From Burkholderia latens (GTDB lineage: Bacteria; Pseudomonadota; Gammaproteobacteria; Burkholderiales; Burkholderiaceae), in the NCBI RefSeq assembly GCF_902499045.1, contig NZ_CABVPL010000059.1:1-45179 (forward strand): a stretch of 45,179 nt of DNA, given 5' to 3'. Positions within the stretch are counted from its first letter, which is position 1; every line of letters starts with the position of its first letter. Below the pieces are notes generated by a model. The model had not been told where the DNA came from. It saw only the letters and a list, made by a program, of their open reading frames with translations, and searched no databases. This document shows positions 33,469 through 41,913 of the stretch, piece by piece. Both the position numbers and the translations under genes were made by a program.

Positions 33469-34584
33469 ATGCTGATCGGCGTGCCGAAAGAGATCAAGAA
33501 CCATGAATACCGTGTCGGCCTCACCCCTGCCGGCGCGCGCGAACTCACGCGGCATGGGCATCGCGTGCTCGTTCAGCGCGGCGCGGGCACGGCGATCGGC
33601 CTGCTCGACGACGACTACACGGCGGCCGGCGCCACGCTGGCTGACGACGCGCGCGACATCTTCGCGCGCGCCGACATGATCATCAAGGTCAAGGAGCCGC
33701 AACCGGCCGAATGCGCGATGCTGCGGCGCGGGCAAATCCTTTATACGTATCTGCATCTCGCGCCCGATCCGGAGCAGGCGGCGGCGCTCGTGAAGTCCGG
33801 CGCGGTCTGCATTGCGTACGAGACCGTGACGGGGCCCGGTGGCGGGCTGCCGTTGCTCGCGCCGATGAGCGAAGTCGCGGGACGCATGTCGATCCAGGTC
33901 GCGGCGATCCACCTCGAAAGCCCGCGCGGCGGCCGCGGTGTGCTGATGGCCGGCGTGCCCGGCGTGCCGGCTGCGCACGTGGTGATCCTCGGCGCGGGCG
34001 TCGTCGGCACCGGTGCGTTGCAGATGGCGGTCGGTCTCGGCGCGCGCGTCACCGTGCTCGACACGAACGTGAGCCGGCTGCGCCAGCTCGACCTGATCTT
34101 CGCGAACCGGATCGCGACCGTCTGCTCGAACGCGCACACGATCGACGAGGCCGTGCGCGACGCGGACGTCGTGATCGGCGCGGTGCTCGTGCCGGGCGCA
34201 TCGGCGCCGCGACTCGTCACGCGCGACATGATCGCGACGATGCGCACGGGCGCCGTCGTCGTCGACGTCGCGATCGACCAGGGCGGCTGTTTCGAGACGT
34301 CGCATCCGACGACGCATGCCGATCCGACCTTCGTCGTCGACGGCGTCGTCCACTACTGCGTGGCGAACATGCCGGGCGCGGTCGCGCGCACGTCGACGTT
34401 CGCATTGAACAACGCGACGCTCGGCCATGCGCTCGCACTCGCCGACAAAGGATGGAAACGGGCGATGGCCGACGATCCGCATCTGCGCGCGGGGCTGAAC
34501 GTATGCGACGGACACATCACGTACGAAGCCGTCGCGCTGGCGCTCGGGCTGCCGTACGTGCCGGCGGAAGACGTGCTCGCCTGA
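33469..34584 (+). CDS. ald: alanine dehydrogenase
   Basis: A 371-aa cytoplasmic enzyme interconverting L-alanine and pyruvate + ammonia with NAD+. It begins MLIGVPKEIKNHEYRVGLTP; Arg15, Lys75 (IIKVKEPQ) and His96 (YLHLAPD) fall exactly where the Mycobacterium enzyme has its substrate-binding and catalytic residues. The NAD motif is VVILGAGVVGTGALQMA with Asp in VLDTN. The start is set by this N-terminus; GGAGACG lies upstream. It stands alone and converges on polX. Confidence 0.95.
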   Translation: MLIGVPKEIKNHEYRVGLTPAGARELTRHGHRVLVQRGAGTAIGLLDDDYTAAGATLADDARDIFARADMIIKVKEPQPAECAMLRRGQILYTYLHLAPDPEQAAALVKSGAVCIAYETVTGPGGGLPLLAPMSEVAGRMSIQVAAIHLESPRGGRGVLMAGVPGVPAAHVVILGAGVVGTGALQMAVGLGARVTVLDTNVSRLRQLDLIFANRIATVCSNAHTIDEAVRDADVVIGAVLVPGASAPRLVTRDMIATMRTGAVVVDVAIDQGGCFETSHPTTHADPTFVVDGVVHYCVANMPGAVARTSTFALNNATLGHALALADKGWKRAMADDPHLRAGLNVCDGHITYEAVALALGLPYVPAEDVLA

Positions 34585-34591
34585 GTGTGGC

Positions 34592-34623
34592 GTGCATGAC
34601 GGCGTGCGCGCGTCGTCATGCAC
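34592..34623. terminator. hairpin between convergent ald and polX
   Basis: GTGCATGACG / CGTCATGCAC, a perfect 10-bp stem with a 12-base loop, overlaps the polX stop codon (34616-34618). CTTT follows on the plus strand. It probably ends ald transcription. Confidence 0.5.
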
Positions 34624-36394
34624 CTTTCGCGCGCCCGCGCGTGGTCGTGCCGCCCGTCGTGCCCGTCGTGCCCATCGTGCGCGCCAGCAGCGGCCGCAGT
34701 TGTGCGAGCGTGCGCGTGTTGAGCACGTCCTGCCGCGTGAGCCAGCCGCGTCGCGCGTGGCCGATACCGTAGCCGAGGTTGTCGAGATCGCCTGCACACG
34801 ACGCGTCGGAGCCGATCGCCACTACGACGCCGGCCTTCGCTGCCTCGCGGCACCATACGTCCGGCAGATCGAGCCTGCGCGGGTCGCCATCGAGTTCGAC
34901 GAAGCAGCGACGCGAGGCGGCCGCCGCAAGCACGCGCGGCACGTCGATTTCGCACGCGTCGCGCTCGCCGAGCAGCCGGCCGGTCGGATGCGCGAGGATC
35001 GTGAAATGCGGATGATCCATCGCGCGCAGCAGCCGCTCGGTTTGCGCGGCGCCCGGCAGGTCGAAACCGTCGCGCACCGCGCCAACGACGAGGTCCAGCC
35101 GGCCGAGCACGGCGTCGGGCACATCGAGGCTGCCGTCCTCGCGAATGCGGGCCTCGACGCCTTTGAGCAGCACAAAGCCGTCGAACGACGCGTTCAGGCG
35201 GTCGATCTCGTCGATCTGCCGTTCGAGCCACGCGCAATCCGTGCGGCCGCGGCCGTCGCCCGGCACGCGATCGGTGACGGCCAGGTACTGGAGCCCGCGT
35301 GCGCGCGCCGCGTCCGCCATCGCGCGCAGCCCGTCGCGACCGGCCGACGCGTCGGTATGCGCGTGCAGGTCGCCATGAAGGTGCTTGCGTTCGACCAGCG
35401 CCGGCAACGCGCCGACGCGCGACGCATCGATCTCGCCGCGCGCCTCGCGCAGTTCGGGCGGCACCCAATGCAGGCCGATCGCGTCGTACACGGATGCCTC
35501 GGTCGCGCCCGCGATCCGGTCGTCGCCGCGGAATACGCCATATTCGTTGATCTTCAGCCCGCCGGCCTGCGCGATCCGGCGCAACGCGATGTTGTGCGCC
35601 TTCGACCCGGTGAAATAGACGAGCGCCGCGCCGAACGCGTCCGCATCGACGACGCGCAGGTCGACCTGCAAGCCGTTGGCGAGCACGACGCTCGAGCGCG
35701 TCCTGCCGTTCGCGAGCACGCGCGCGACGTCGCCGTAATGAACGAATGCGCCGGCCACCGCGGCCGGATCGCGCGCGGTCACGAGGATGTCGAGATCGCC
35801 GACCGTCTCGCGGCAGCGGCGAAAGCTGCCGGCCGGCAGCGCTTCGCCGACGCCGGCCACCGTGCGCAGGTGCGCGAGCAGCGGCATCAGCGCATGCGTG
35901 GCGTCCGGCAGCAGGAAGCGTTGCGGCTCGCGCTGCAGGCGCTCGGCGAGCGCATCGAGAAGATGGGCCTCGATCTTCGCGCCGAAGCCCGGCAGCGCGC
36001 GCACGTGCCCGCACTTCGCTTCGGCGCGCAGCTGTTCGAGCGAGTCGACGTGCAGCGCATCATGCAGCGCCTTCACGCGTTTCGCCCCGAGCCCCGGCAC
36101 GTCGAGCAGTTCGACGATCGCGTGCGGCAACGCGTGACGCAGCGTCTGCTGCAGTTCGCAGGTACCGGTCGCGGCGATCTCGCGCAGCTTCGCCGCGAGG
36201 TCGGCGCCGATCGACGGGATCTGCGCGAGATCGCCGCCGTTCGCGATCATCGCCGGAATGTCGCGCCCGTAGTCGGCAATCGTGCGCGCCGCGTTGCGAT
36301 ACGCGCGCACCCGGAACGGATTCGCGCCCTGGATTTCGAGCATGTCGGCGATTTCGGCGAATACGGCCGCACACTCGGCATTGCGGATCGGCAT
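34616..36394 (-). CDS. polX: family X DNA polymerase with degenerate PHP domain
   Basis: A 592-aa bacterial/archaeal PolX for gap-filling DNA repair. The N-terminal helix-hairpin-helix part has IPSIGADLAAKL and VPGLGAKRVKAL. The polymerase has GSFRRCRETVGDLDIL with Asp200 and Asp202, and Asp245 in LQVDL, so the catalytic triad is intact. The C-terminal PHP domain keeps LHGDLHAHTD (His344, His346), Glu414, His469 (AHPTGR) and Asp530, but three probable metal ligands are replaced: TDH reads TDR (Arg376), SVHS reads AVRD (Arg441) and DAH reads DAS (Ser532). The 3'-5' nuclease is therefore probably weak or lost. The tail is a Gly-Thr repeat (MGTTGTTGGTTT). Confidence 0.88.
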   Translation of the reverse strand: MPIRNAECAAVFAEIADMLEIQGANPFRVRAYRNAARTIADYGRDIPAMIANGGDLAQIPSIGADLAAKLREIAATGTCELQQTLRHALPHAIVELLDVPGLGAKRVKALHDALHVDSLEQLRAEAKCGHVRALPGFGAKIEAHLLDALAERLQREPQRFLLPDATHALMPLLAHLRTVAGVGEALPAGSFRRCRETVGDLDILVTARDPAAVAGAFVHYGDVARVLANGRTRSSVVLANGLQVDLRVVDADAFGAALVYFTGSKAHNIALRRIAQAGGLKINEYGVFRGDDRIAGATEASVYDAIGLHWVPPELREARGEIDASRVGALPALVERKHLHGDLHAHTDASAGRDGLRAMADAARARGLQYLAVTDRVPGDGRGRTDCAWLERQIDEIDRLNASFDGFVLLKGVEARIREDGSLDVPDAVLGRLDLVVGAVRDGFDLPGAAQTERLLRAMDHPHFTILAHPTGRLLGERDACEIDVPRVLAAAASRRCFVELDGDPRRLDLPDVWCREAAKAGVVVAIGSDASCAGDLDNLGYGIGHARRGWLTRQDVLNTRTLAQLRPLLARTMGTTGTTGGTTTRGRAKGA

Positions 36395-36589
36395 GATCGG
36401 CGTGGCTCCCGTTCCACATGGATGGCGCCGTGCGCCGGCGCGACGGCGTCGATCCGCCCGTCGCCGCACGTCGACGGCGGCGGGCGCCTGGTGGTCGTCC
36501 TGCGCCGGGCGCCCGTGCGCCGGCTGCCCGTACGCCGGCGGCCCGCATCGTGCTGCTCGGGGCGCGCGTGCGCGGTCCCGGCACCGGCG
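36395..36589. other. spacer between polX and the DksA-like gene
   Basis: These 195 bases contain GC-rich low-complexity sequence and short imperfect repeats of GCGCCGG/GCCGGC. I see no gene and no clear promoter or terminator. Confidence 0.4.
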
Positions 36590-36982
36590 TCAAAGCGATG
36601 CGCGCGGTGTCGTCGCGTAGCGACGCTCGTACAGCGACTGGCAATGCGTGCACCGTTCGGCGGTGGGCCGCGCGAGCAGACGTTCGTAGCCCACCGGCGC
36701 ATCGCAATCGATGCACTCGCCGTAGCTGCCGTCGCGCATGCGCTGCTGCGCGCGCGCGATCGCGCGCAATTCGGCGAGTTTCATCCCGATCAATGCGTGA
36801 TCGGTGTCGACGAACAGATCGGCGTTCGCTTCGTCGCCCTCGTCCGGCGCCGCGCCGGCGAGTTCGGCATAGGACTCGAGCGCACGCTGATCCTCGCTCG
36901 TGCGGATGTCCGCCCGCAACGCCTGCTCGCTGTCGGTCAGCCGCTGCTGCAGCGTCTGCCGTTGTTGTCGATCGAGCGCCAT
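36590..36982 (-). CDS. DksA/TraR-family C4 zinc-finger protein
   Basis: A 130-aa protein that would bind in the RNA polymerase secondary channel. The N-terminal half is a helical hairpin (residues about 5-80) with an acidic tip around DEGDEANAD; the zinc finger is C90-ID-C93 ... C111-TH-C114 in GSYGECIDCDAP and TAERCTHCQSLYERR. It is shorter than classical DksA (about 150 aa) and lies outside the main dksA context, so it is a paralogue, perhaps of the TraR/DksA2 kind. AAGGAGA before the ATG fixes the start. Confidence 0.88.
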   Translation of the reverse strand: MALDRQQRQTLQQRLTDSEQALRADIRTSEDQRALESYAELAGAAPDEGDEANADLFVDTDHALIGMKLAELRAIARAQQRMRDGSYGECIDCDAPVGYERLLARPTAERCTHCQSLYERRYATTPRASL

Positions 36983-37335
36983 TGCCGTCTCTCCTTTTCC
37001 CGGTTCCGCGCGGTCAGACATGCGGCGCGCGGTTGTCGCGCCGGTGCGCGACGGGCAGACATGCACGCCCCGCCGCGCCCGGATGCGCGTCCGGCCGCAC
37101 GACGCGGCGAACGCTTCGACGCAGCATAAACCCAATGAACACGCATGTGTTGACCGGTATCGGCAGCGGCGGACGGACGCAGCACGCGGAAACGGGGGAC
37201 GGACGCGAATACACCGCGCACCCATTCGTCTGACGCACGGGCGGTTGAGATCGATCAATCCCCTGTACAAAGTTGCGTCATAGATTGAACGCATGCGCGG
37301 CGAATCCGCGGCCTTTTCGCTTTCAGGAGAACGTG
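36983..37335. promoter_or_regulatory. divergent spacer between DksA-like and small membrane protein genes
   Basis: These 353 bases serve two divergent genes. On the plus strand TTGAGA (37245) and TACAAA (37266) form a weak promoter (15-base spacer) for the gene at 37336. I see no gene-like frame. Confidence 0.35.
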
Positions 37336-37509
37336 ATGCTGTTCGGCGTCGTCATCTGGGTAGCCCTTGCGGCTCTGTTCCCGACGATGGTCGTGCCGAC
37401 GATCCAGCACGCCATTCAGCCATCGAGCGCGCAGGCCGCGCCCGACGCGCGCCCCGCCGTCTCGCCCGCCGCGCTGCCGGCGGCCGGGCAGCCGCCGGCG
37501 AACGGCTGA
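37336..37509 (+). CDS. small single-span membrane or secreted protein (57 aa)
   Basis: It begins MLFGVVIWVALAALFPTMVV, a hydrophobic helix, and continues with a polar Pro/Ala-rich tail (SSAQAAPDARPAVSPAALP). CAGGAGA lies 6 bases before the ATG, a good ribosome site. No family is recognised; it may be an inner-membrane micro-protein or a signal-anchored periplasmic peptide. Confidence 0.6.
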   Translation: MLFGVVIWVALAALFPTMVVPTIQHAIQPSSAQAAPDARPAVSPAALPAAGQPPANG

Positions 37510-37590
37510 AGCGCGGCCGGACGCGTGCGATCGCAGCGGGCATCGGGTTCAGACCGGAACCGTCCATCCGATACTTTGCATTCCTCTCCG

Positions 37591-39012
37591 TCAAAACGCG
37601 TTGCGTCCGATGAAGCCGCGCACGACCGTCAGCAGGATGATCTTCATGTCGAACCAGAAGCTCCAGTTCTGCATGTAGAACAGATCGAACTTCACGCGCG
37701 CGGCCATCGCCTCGACCTTGCGCGTCTCGCCGCGATAGCCGTTCACCTGCGCCCATCCCGTGATCCCCGGCCGCACGCGATAGCGGTACATGTAGCAGTC
37801 GATCAATTGCCGGTAGAAGTCGTCGTGCTCGATCGCGTGCGGGCGCGGGCCGACCACCGACATCTGGCCGAACAGCACGTTGAAGAACTGCGGAAGCTCG
37901 TCGAGTGACGTACGCCGCAGGAACGCGCCGACCGGCGTGACGCGCGCATCGTTGCGCGATGCCTGCCGCACGACGCCGGGCTGCGCGCGATGCGCGCGCA
38001 TCGTCCTGAACTTGAGGATGTGGAACTCGCGGCCGTCGGCACCCTTGCGGCGCTGCCTGAACAACACGGGCCCCGGCGACGACAGCTTCACCGCTACCGC
38101 CAGCACCGCGAGCAACGGCAGCAGCGGGATCAGCACAGCGACCGCGAACAGCCTGTCGAACGCGAATTTCGCCCACAATTCCGGCGCCGAGCGCGGCGTG
38201 GTCGCGAGGTTGATCGCCGGCATGCCGAGCACGTCGGTCGCGGAGCGCTCGACGACCGCCATCTGCCGCACGTCGGGCAACAGCCGCAGCTCGACGAATT
38301 CGTCGCGCAGTTCGCGCACGATGCGGCGGATGCGGGACTCCTGCGACATCGGCAGCGTAAGCCACACTTCGTCGATCGCGCCGCTGCGGATCATGCTCTT
38401 CAGCACGCCCCAGTCGCCGATCACCGGCGCGCGGCCGATTCCGTCCGCCGCCGCGGCGGCCGATCCGTCGTCGTCGAACACGCAGGCCGCCGCGAACGGT
38501 CCGTCCGGCTCCAGCTGCATTCTGTCGATCACCACGCGTCCGTACGCGGTCGCACCGACGATCGCGACGCGCCGCTGCCGCGCGCGCGGATGGCCGCGCT
38601 TGAGCGCAAGCGCGCACATCGCGAGCCTGCCGAGCAGCAGCGCCGCGTCGCCGGACAGCACCGTCCGTGCGATCCAGCGGGTCGTGACCGTGCCGCCGCG
38701 ATTCATGATCCCCATCGAGCCGGCCACCGTCAGCGTGCTCACGCACGCGAGCGCCACCACCGTGCGCGTCAGCATCGAGCTGCCGCGCGGCACCGCCGCG
38801 CCGCCGCGCGGCACGCGCACGGCACGCGGCAACAACGCGACGGTCAGCACGCACAACAATGCAATCGCACCGCGCTGCGCATCCGACAGGTCATGCCACG
38901 CGAGCCGCATCGCGGCCTGCGCCGCCAGTACGCCCGCCAGCACGAGTGCGACGTCGGCCGCGGCAATCGCTGCGCGCCGCATCGCAGTCGTTCCACCCGA
39001 CATCGAATGCAT
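37591..39012 (-). CDS. undecaprenyl-phosphate glucose phosphotransferase (WcaJ/GumD-like)
   Basis: A 473-aa polyprenyl-phosphate hexose-1-phosphate transferase that starts exopolysaccharide repeat-unit assembly on the inner membrane. Four N-terminal membrane segments lie in residues about 12-125, then a CoA-binding-like domain (VAIVGATAYGRVVIDRM), a fifth segment (VAVLIPLLPLLAVLAVAV) and the catalytic domain: SSPGPVLFRQRRKG, FHILKFRTM, TSLDELPQFFNVL, MSVVGPRPHA, RYRVRPGITGWAQVNGYRG. The ATG at 39012 lies 2 bases after the stop of the Crp/Fnr gene; 39003 is an alternative. No other polysaccharide genes are in the window. Confidence 0.9.
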   Translation of the reverse strand: MHSMSGGTTAMRRAAIAAADVALVLAGVLAAQAAMRLAWHDLSDAQRGAIALLCVLTVALLPRAVRVPRGGAAVPRGSSMLTRTVVALACVSTLTVAGSMGIMNRGGTVTTRWIARTVLSGDAALLLGRLAMCALALKRGHPRARQRRVAIVGATAYGRVVIDRMQLEPDGPFAAACVFDDDGSAAAAADGIGRAPVIGDWGVLKSMIRSGAIDEVWLTLPMSQESRIRRIVRELRDEFVELRLLPDVRQMAVVERSATDVLGMPAINLATTPRSAPELWAKFAFDRLFAVAVLIPLLPLLAVLAVAVKLSSPGPVLFRQRRKGADGREFHILKFRTMRAHRAQPGVVRQASRNDARVTPVGAFLRRTSLDELPQFFNVLFGQMSVVGPRPHAIEHDDFYRQLIDCYMYRYRVRPGITGWAQVNGYRGETRKVEAMAARVKFDLFYMQNWSFWFDMKIILLTVVRGFIGRNAF

Positions 39013-39014
39013 CG

Positions 39015-39797
39015 TCACGCACCGTGCGCCGGGAAACCGCCGTGGATCTCGGGCAGCCGCGGGCGCACCGGCATCGGCCTCGCACCGGCCCGCGTGCCGA
39101 GCAGGCGCCGATAGTCCGCCCGAATCAGCTCGTAGCATTCGCACGCCTGGCGCTCGAGGCCCTCGCGATCGATCACGGTGATGCGGCCGCGCCTTTGCCG
39201 GATCAGCCCGGCTTCCTGCAGGTTGCCGGCCGCTTCCGTCACGCCTTCGCGGCGCACGCCGAGCATGTTCGCGATCGTCTGTTGCGTGACGGCCAGTTCG
39301 TCGCCGTCGATCCGGTCGTGCGCGAGCAGCAGCCAGCGGCTCAACTGTTCGCTTACCGAATGATGCCGGTTGCACAGCGCGCTGCGCGAAATCTGCGCCA
39401 TCGTCGCCTGGCAGTAGTTCAGCAGCAGCCGGTAGGTGGCCGGCGAACGTTCGAATTCCGACCGCATCACGCAGGTCGGTACACGGTAGGCCATCCCGCC
39501 GATGCGGACTTCGATGCGGTTCGACACCGCGATGCCGCCGACGAGCGTCGCCAGCCCCACCACCCCTTCGCGGCCGACCACCGCGACCTCCACCATCGCA
39601 CCGTCCTCCATCAGATGCTGCACCGACATCATGGCGGTCGTCGGGAAAAGCAGGTGGCGCATCGGCTCGCCGACCCGGTCGAGCATGCCGGCCTTGATCC
39701 GGACCAGCTCGAGGTGCGGTGCGATGGCCCGGATGCTGTCCTCCGGGAGGGCATCGAGAATGGCATTCGCCGAGAAGCTCGAGTAAAGATGAAGCAT
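39015..39797 (-). CDS. Crp/Fnr-family transcriptional regulator A
   Basis: A 260-aa regulator with an N-terminal cyclic-nucleotide-like beta domain (LLFPTTAMMSVQHLMEDGAM) and a C-terminal winged helix (VTQQTIANMLGVRREGVTEAAGNLQEAGLI). The cAMP-contact pattern and the Fnr N-terminal cysteines are absent, so the ligand is unknown. It is co-transcribed with the glucose phosphotransferase (2-base gap) and is the probable regulator of exopolysaccharide initiation. AAAGGGA precedes the ATG. It is divergent from a paralogue at 40681. Confidence 0.88.
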   Translation of the reverse strand: MLHLYSSFSANAILDALPEDSIRAIAPHLELVRIKAGMLDRVGEPMRHLLFPTTAMMSVQHLMEDGAMVEVAVVGREGVVGLATLVGGIAVSNRIEVRIGGMAYRVPTCVMRSEFERSPATYRLLLNYCQATMAQISRSALCNRHHSVSEQLSRWLLLAHDRIDGDELAVTQQTIANMLGVRREGVTEAAGNLQEAGLIRQRRGRITVIDREGLERQACECYELIRADYRRLLGTRAGARPMPVRPRLPEIHGGFPAHGA

Positions 39798-40205
39798 GGC
39801 TGTATCCCTTTATTGTTCCGCGCCGCATCCACACGCGTCGGCGGAATTCGTTATCGCAATGCGCGTACGAACGACGGCCCAGGTTGCGGCCCACAACCCT
39901 CGCTCCAATCGGCCGCCGGCTTCTCGCCGCCGGATCGATTCGACAGTCCCGTTTCGACACGCCCGGCTGAATAAGCGATTTGCGTGCCAATACCGGCGCA
40001 TCCTTAATATATGAATGGCAGCCGATTTAGAACGCGCGAATAACCGGCGCCGAACCGCCAAAAATGTCTCATTTCCGGACACCCTCGCGCCGCGGCGGAC
40101 AGCTCGCTCGATTCGACTGATCAATAGGCGCGCGGCCCGCAGCGGCGCCGACAGCACGGCGCGGGGCTTTCCGTTCAAATACTTACAGGCCCTTTTCAAT
40201 CGTTT

Positions 40206-40221
40206 CCGTGATGTCTCACGG
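40206..40221. promoter_or_regulatory. Crp/Fnr-like dyad CCGTGA-TGTC-TCACGG
   Basis: A perfect 6-bp inverted repeat with GTGA/TCAC half sites and a 4-base spacer, as in Fnr-type sites (Crp has a 6-base spacer). It lies near the middle of the region between two Crp/Fnr genes and could be bound by either product. Confidence 0.55.
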
Positions 40222-40361
40222 TACCCGGTGCAGCCGCCCGCACGCCGATTGGTCGTTTGAAACTGTCTCAAAAATGAATCGCGCCATTCATTATCGAATT
40301 TGTAATCGAGCGCACATACGTCGCCCAAGGCCATGATTTCATTATGGAATTCTGAGTCCGC

Positions 40362-40404
40362 ATCTCGATTGTCAAATAATGTTCAATGCCATCGAGATTT
40401 TTTT
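40362..40404 (+). terminator. terminator-like hairpin with T-run in the intergenic region
   Basis: ATCTCGAT / ATCGAGAT, an 8-bp stem with a 21-base loop, is followed by seven Ts (40398-40404). A second hairpin, ATCGGG-GCGCTG-CCCGAT (40413-40430), follows. No plus-strand protein gene precedes it, which suggests a non-coding transcript. Confidence 0.5.
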
Positions 40405-40680
40405 CTTGTACGATCGGGGCGCTGCCCGATTGATTCCCGAGCGGCACGGAATTGCCCGGATATTCGCCAATCCATTTCAAGACGATTAATTCATGAAAAC
40501 TTGAAGTTCAAGTCCATATAACATTCTGCAATTGCGTCCGGATCGTCAAACTTTGTGAAGTGACGGAGTGCGGAATTTATTGAATTAAGTTGCGTGCTAG
40601 CCTTTTCAGCCGTCGGCATTCGAATTCCGACGAACCCATAATCCGCACGAGCGTGCCGGATTCCGCGAGGAAACCGGCGC

Positions 40681-41496
40681 ATGCCGTGCAATCGCCCTCT
40701 GCGAGGATGCGCCGTGACCCACCAGGCCAATGACGCCGCCGCCCACCCGAGCGGCATGATCGACTTTTCCCATAGCTTCGACACCAACCGGTTTCTCGCG
40801 GCCCTCGACCGCGACGAACGCGCGGCGCTGATTGCGAACCTGCAGCTCGTTCATTTGAAGTCCGGGCAGGTGCTGTGCGAGCCCGGTGAAATGCTCGCCG
40901 CGGTCTACCTGCCCGTCACGACCGCGATTTCGCTGCAGTACGTGTCGTCGGGCGGCATGACGCTGGAGGTGGCCGAGATCGGCAGCGAAAGCATCGTGTG
41001 CGACGACGTGATCGGCGGCAGCGGCCGGATGCCGTGCCGCGCCGTCGCGTGCCGCGACGGCTTCGTCTACCGGCTCGACCGCCGCATCTTCGCCGCCGCG
41101 TTCGATGCGTCGCCGGTGATTCGCCATCTGGTGTTCGTCTGCGTGCGGCTGCTGATGGCCCAGGTTTCGCAGATCACGTTCTGCAGCCGCCATCACGTGC
41201 TCAAACATCAGTTATGCAGATGGTTCCTGCTCGCGTACGACCGCTCGCGGAGCATCGAGATCCAGGTGACTCACAGCATGCTCGCGCAGATGCTCGGCGT
41301 GCGCCGCGAAACGGTTACGGACGCCGCCGGGGAAATCCAGAAGCTCGGATTGATCCGCCAGTACCGCAGCTCGATCGTGCTCGGCGATCTCGGCGGGCTC
41401 GAAAAACTGTCGTGCGGCTGCCGCGCGATCGTGCGCGACGAGATGAAGCGCATCCTGTCGGCCGATTCGGGCGTGGCTGCCGCCGCACGCGCTTGA
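40681..41496 (+). CDS. Crp/Fnr-family transcriptional regulator B
   Basis: A 271-aa paralogue of regulator A with the same layout: beta domain (YLPVTTAISLQYVSSGGMTL), long helix, and winged helix (VTHSMLAQMLGVRRETVTDAAGEIQKLGLIRQ). The start is uncertain: ATG 40681 with GAGGAAA 7 bases before, GTG 40714 with GAGGA 6 bases before, or ATG 40756; I list the longest. It lies 165 bases before the acyl carrier protein operon in the same direction and is its likely regulator. Confidence 0.87.
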   Translation: MPCNRPLRGCAVTHQANDAAAHPSGMIDFSHSFDTNRFLAALDRDERAALIANLQLVHLKSGQVLCEPGEMLAAVYLPVTTAISLQYVSSGGMTLEVAEIGSESIVCDDVIGGSGRMPCRAVACRDGFVYRLDRRIFAAAFDASPVIRHLVFVCVRLLMAQVSQITFCSRHHVLKHQLCRWFLLAYDRSRSIEIQVTHSMLAQMLGVRRETVTDAAGEIQKLGLIRQYRSSIVLGDLGGLEKLSCGCRAIVRDEMKRILSADSGVAAAARA

Positions 41497-41661
41497 TCCG
41501 CACGGCGTTACGGCGCGCGCGCGGGCCAAGTCAGCGGATTGTAGGGTGGCGAACAGATCGCCGCGCGTGCGAATGGTCTACTGATGCCGGACTGCCGGGG
41601 GATGTCAGCGCGATGCGCGCGTCCGCCCGTGCGGACGACACCACGCACGCCGGAGCAGCAC

Positions 41662-41913
41662 GTGAAAAACGACATCAGAACCATCCTCAAGCACGTCGCC
41701 CATCTCGAAGCCGCGATCGATTCGATCGGTGACGGGGACGATCTCTACGAAGCGGGCCTCTCGTCGCTCGACACGATCCAGTTGATGCTCGCGATCGAGA
41801 AGCAGTTCAACATCGAGATTCCCGACGAGATGCTGAACCGCAACCTGTTCCGCAGCATCGACGCGCTCGCGGACACGATCGCCACCCTCCAACGCGCCGA
41901 GCATTCCGCATGA
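41662..41913 (+). CDS. acyl carrier protein (discrete, for amino acid loading)
   Basis: An 83-aa carrier. DDLYEAGLSSLDTIQLMLAI is the conserved helix II region; Ser35 (before Leu-Asp) should carry the phosphopantetheine arm. FNIEIPDEMLNRNLFRSI is helix II-III of an ACP. GTG at 41662 is chosen because GGAG lies 6 bases before it and ACPs begin here; ATGs at 41584 and 41602 would add an unusual Arg/Pro-rich leader. The next gene's ATG overlaps the stop by 4 bases. With the ligase two genes on, this is likely its aminoacyl acceptor. Confidence 0.88.
   Translation: MKNDIRTILKHVAHLEAAIDSIGDGDDLYEAGLSSLDTIQLMLAIEKQFNIEIPDEMLNRNLFRSIDALADTIATLQRAEHSA

Larger units (their letters stand above)
39798..40680. 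other. 883-bp AT-rich intergenic region between divergent Crp/Fnr genes
   Basis: It is markedly richer in A/T than any coding part of the window and contains the heptamer TGTCTCA three times (40065, 40212, 40264), a dyad at 40206-40221, and two consecutive hairpins at 40362-40432, the first followed by seven Ts. Short open frames (for example 40268-40480 minus) lack a ribosome site and normal codon use. It is probably regulatory and may encode a small RNA on the plus strand ending near 40405. Confidence 0.6.

Noticed and set aside
32619-33506. Open frames in the spacer between gluconate dehydrogenase and ald
   Set aside because: Arg/Pro/Ala-rich composition, no ribosome site, no family motif, and overlap with the promoter and operator.
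34616-34680. Gly/Thr codon repeat at the polX 3' end considered as a tandem repeat element
   Set aside because: Only a few imperfect copies of CCCGTCGTG, within the coding frame; low-complexity tail, not a separate element.
36418-36580. GC-rich repeats upstream of polX considered as a CRISPR or REP array
   Set aside because: Copies are short and imperfect, without regular spacing or spacers.
40268-40480. 70-aa minus-strand frame in the AT-rich intergenic region
   Set aside because: No ribosome site, unusual codon use, and it crosses the predicted hairpins and T-run.
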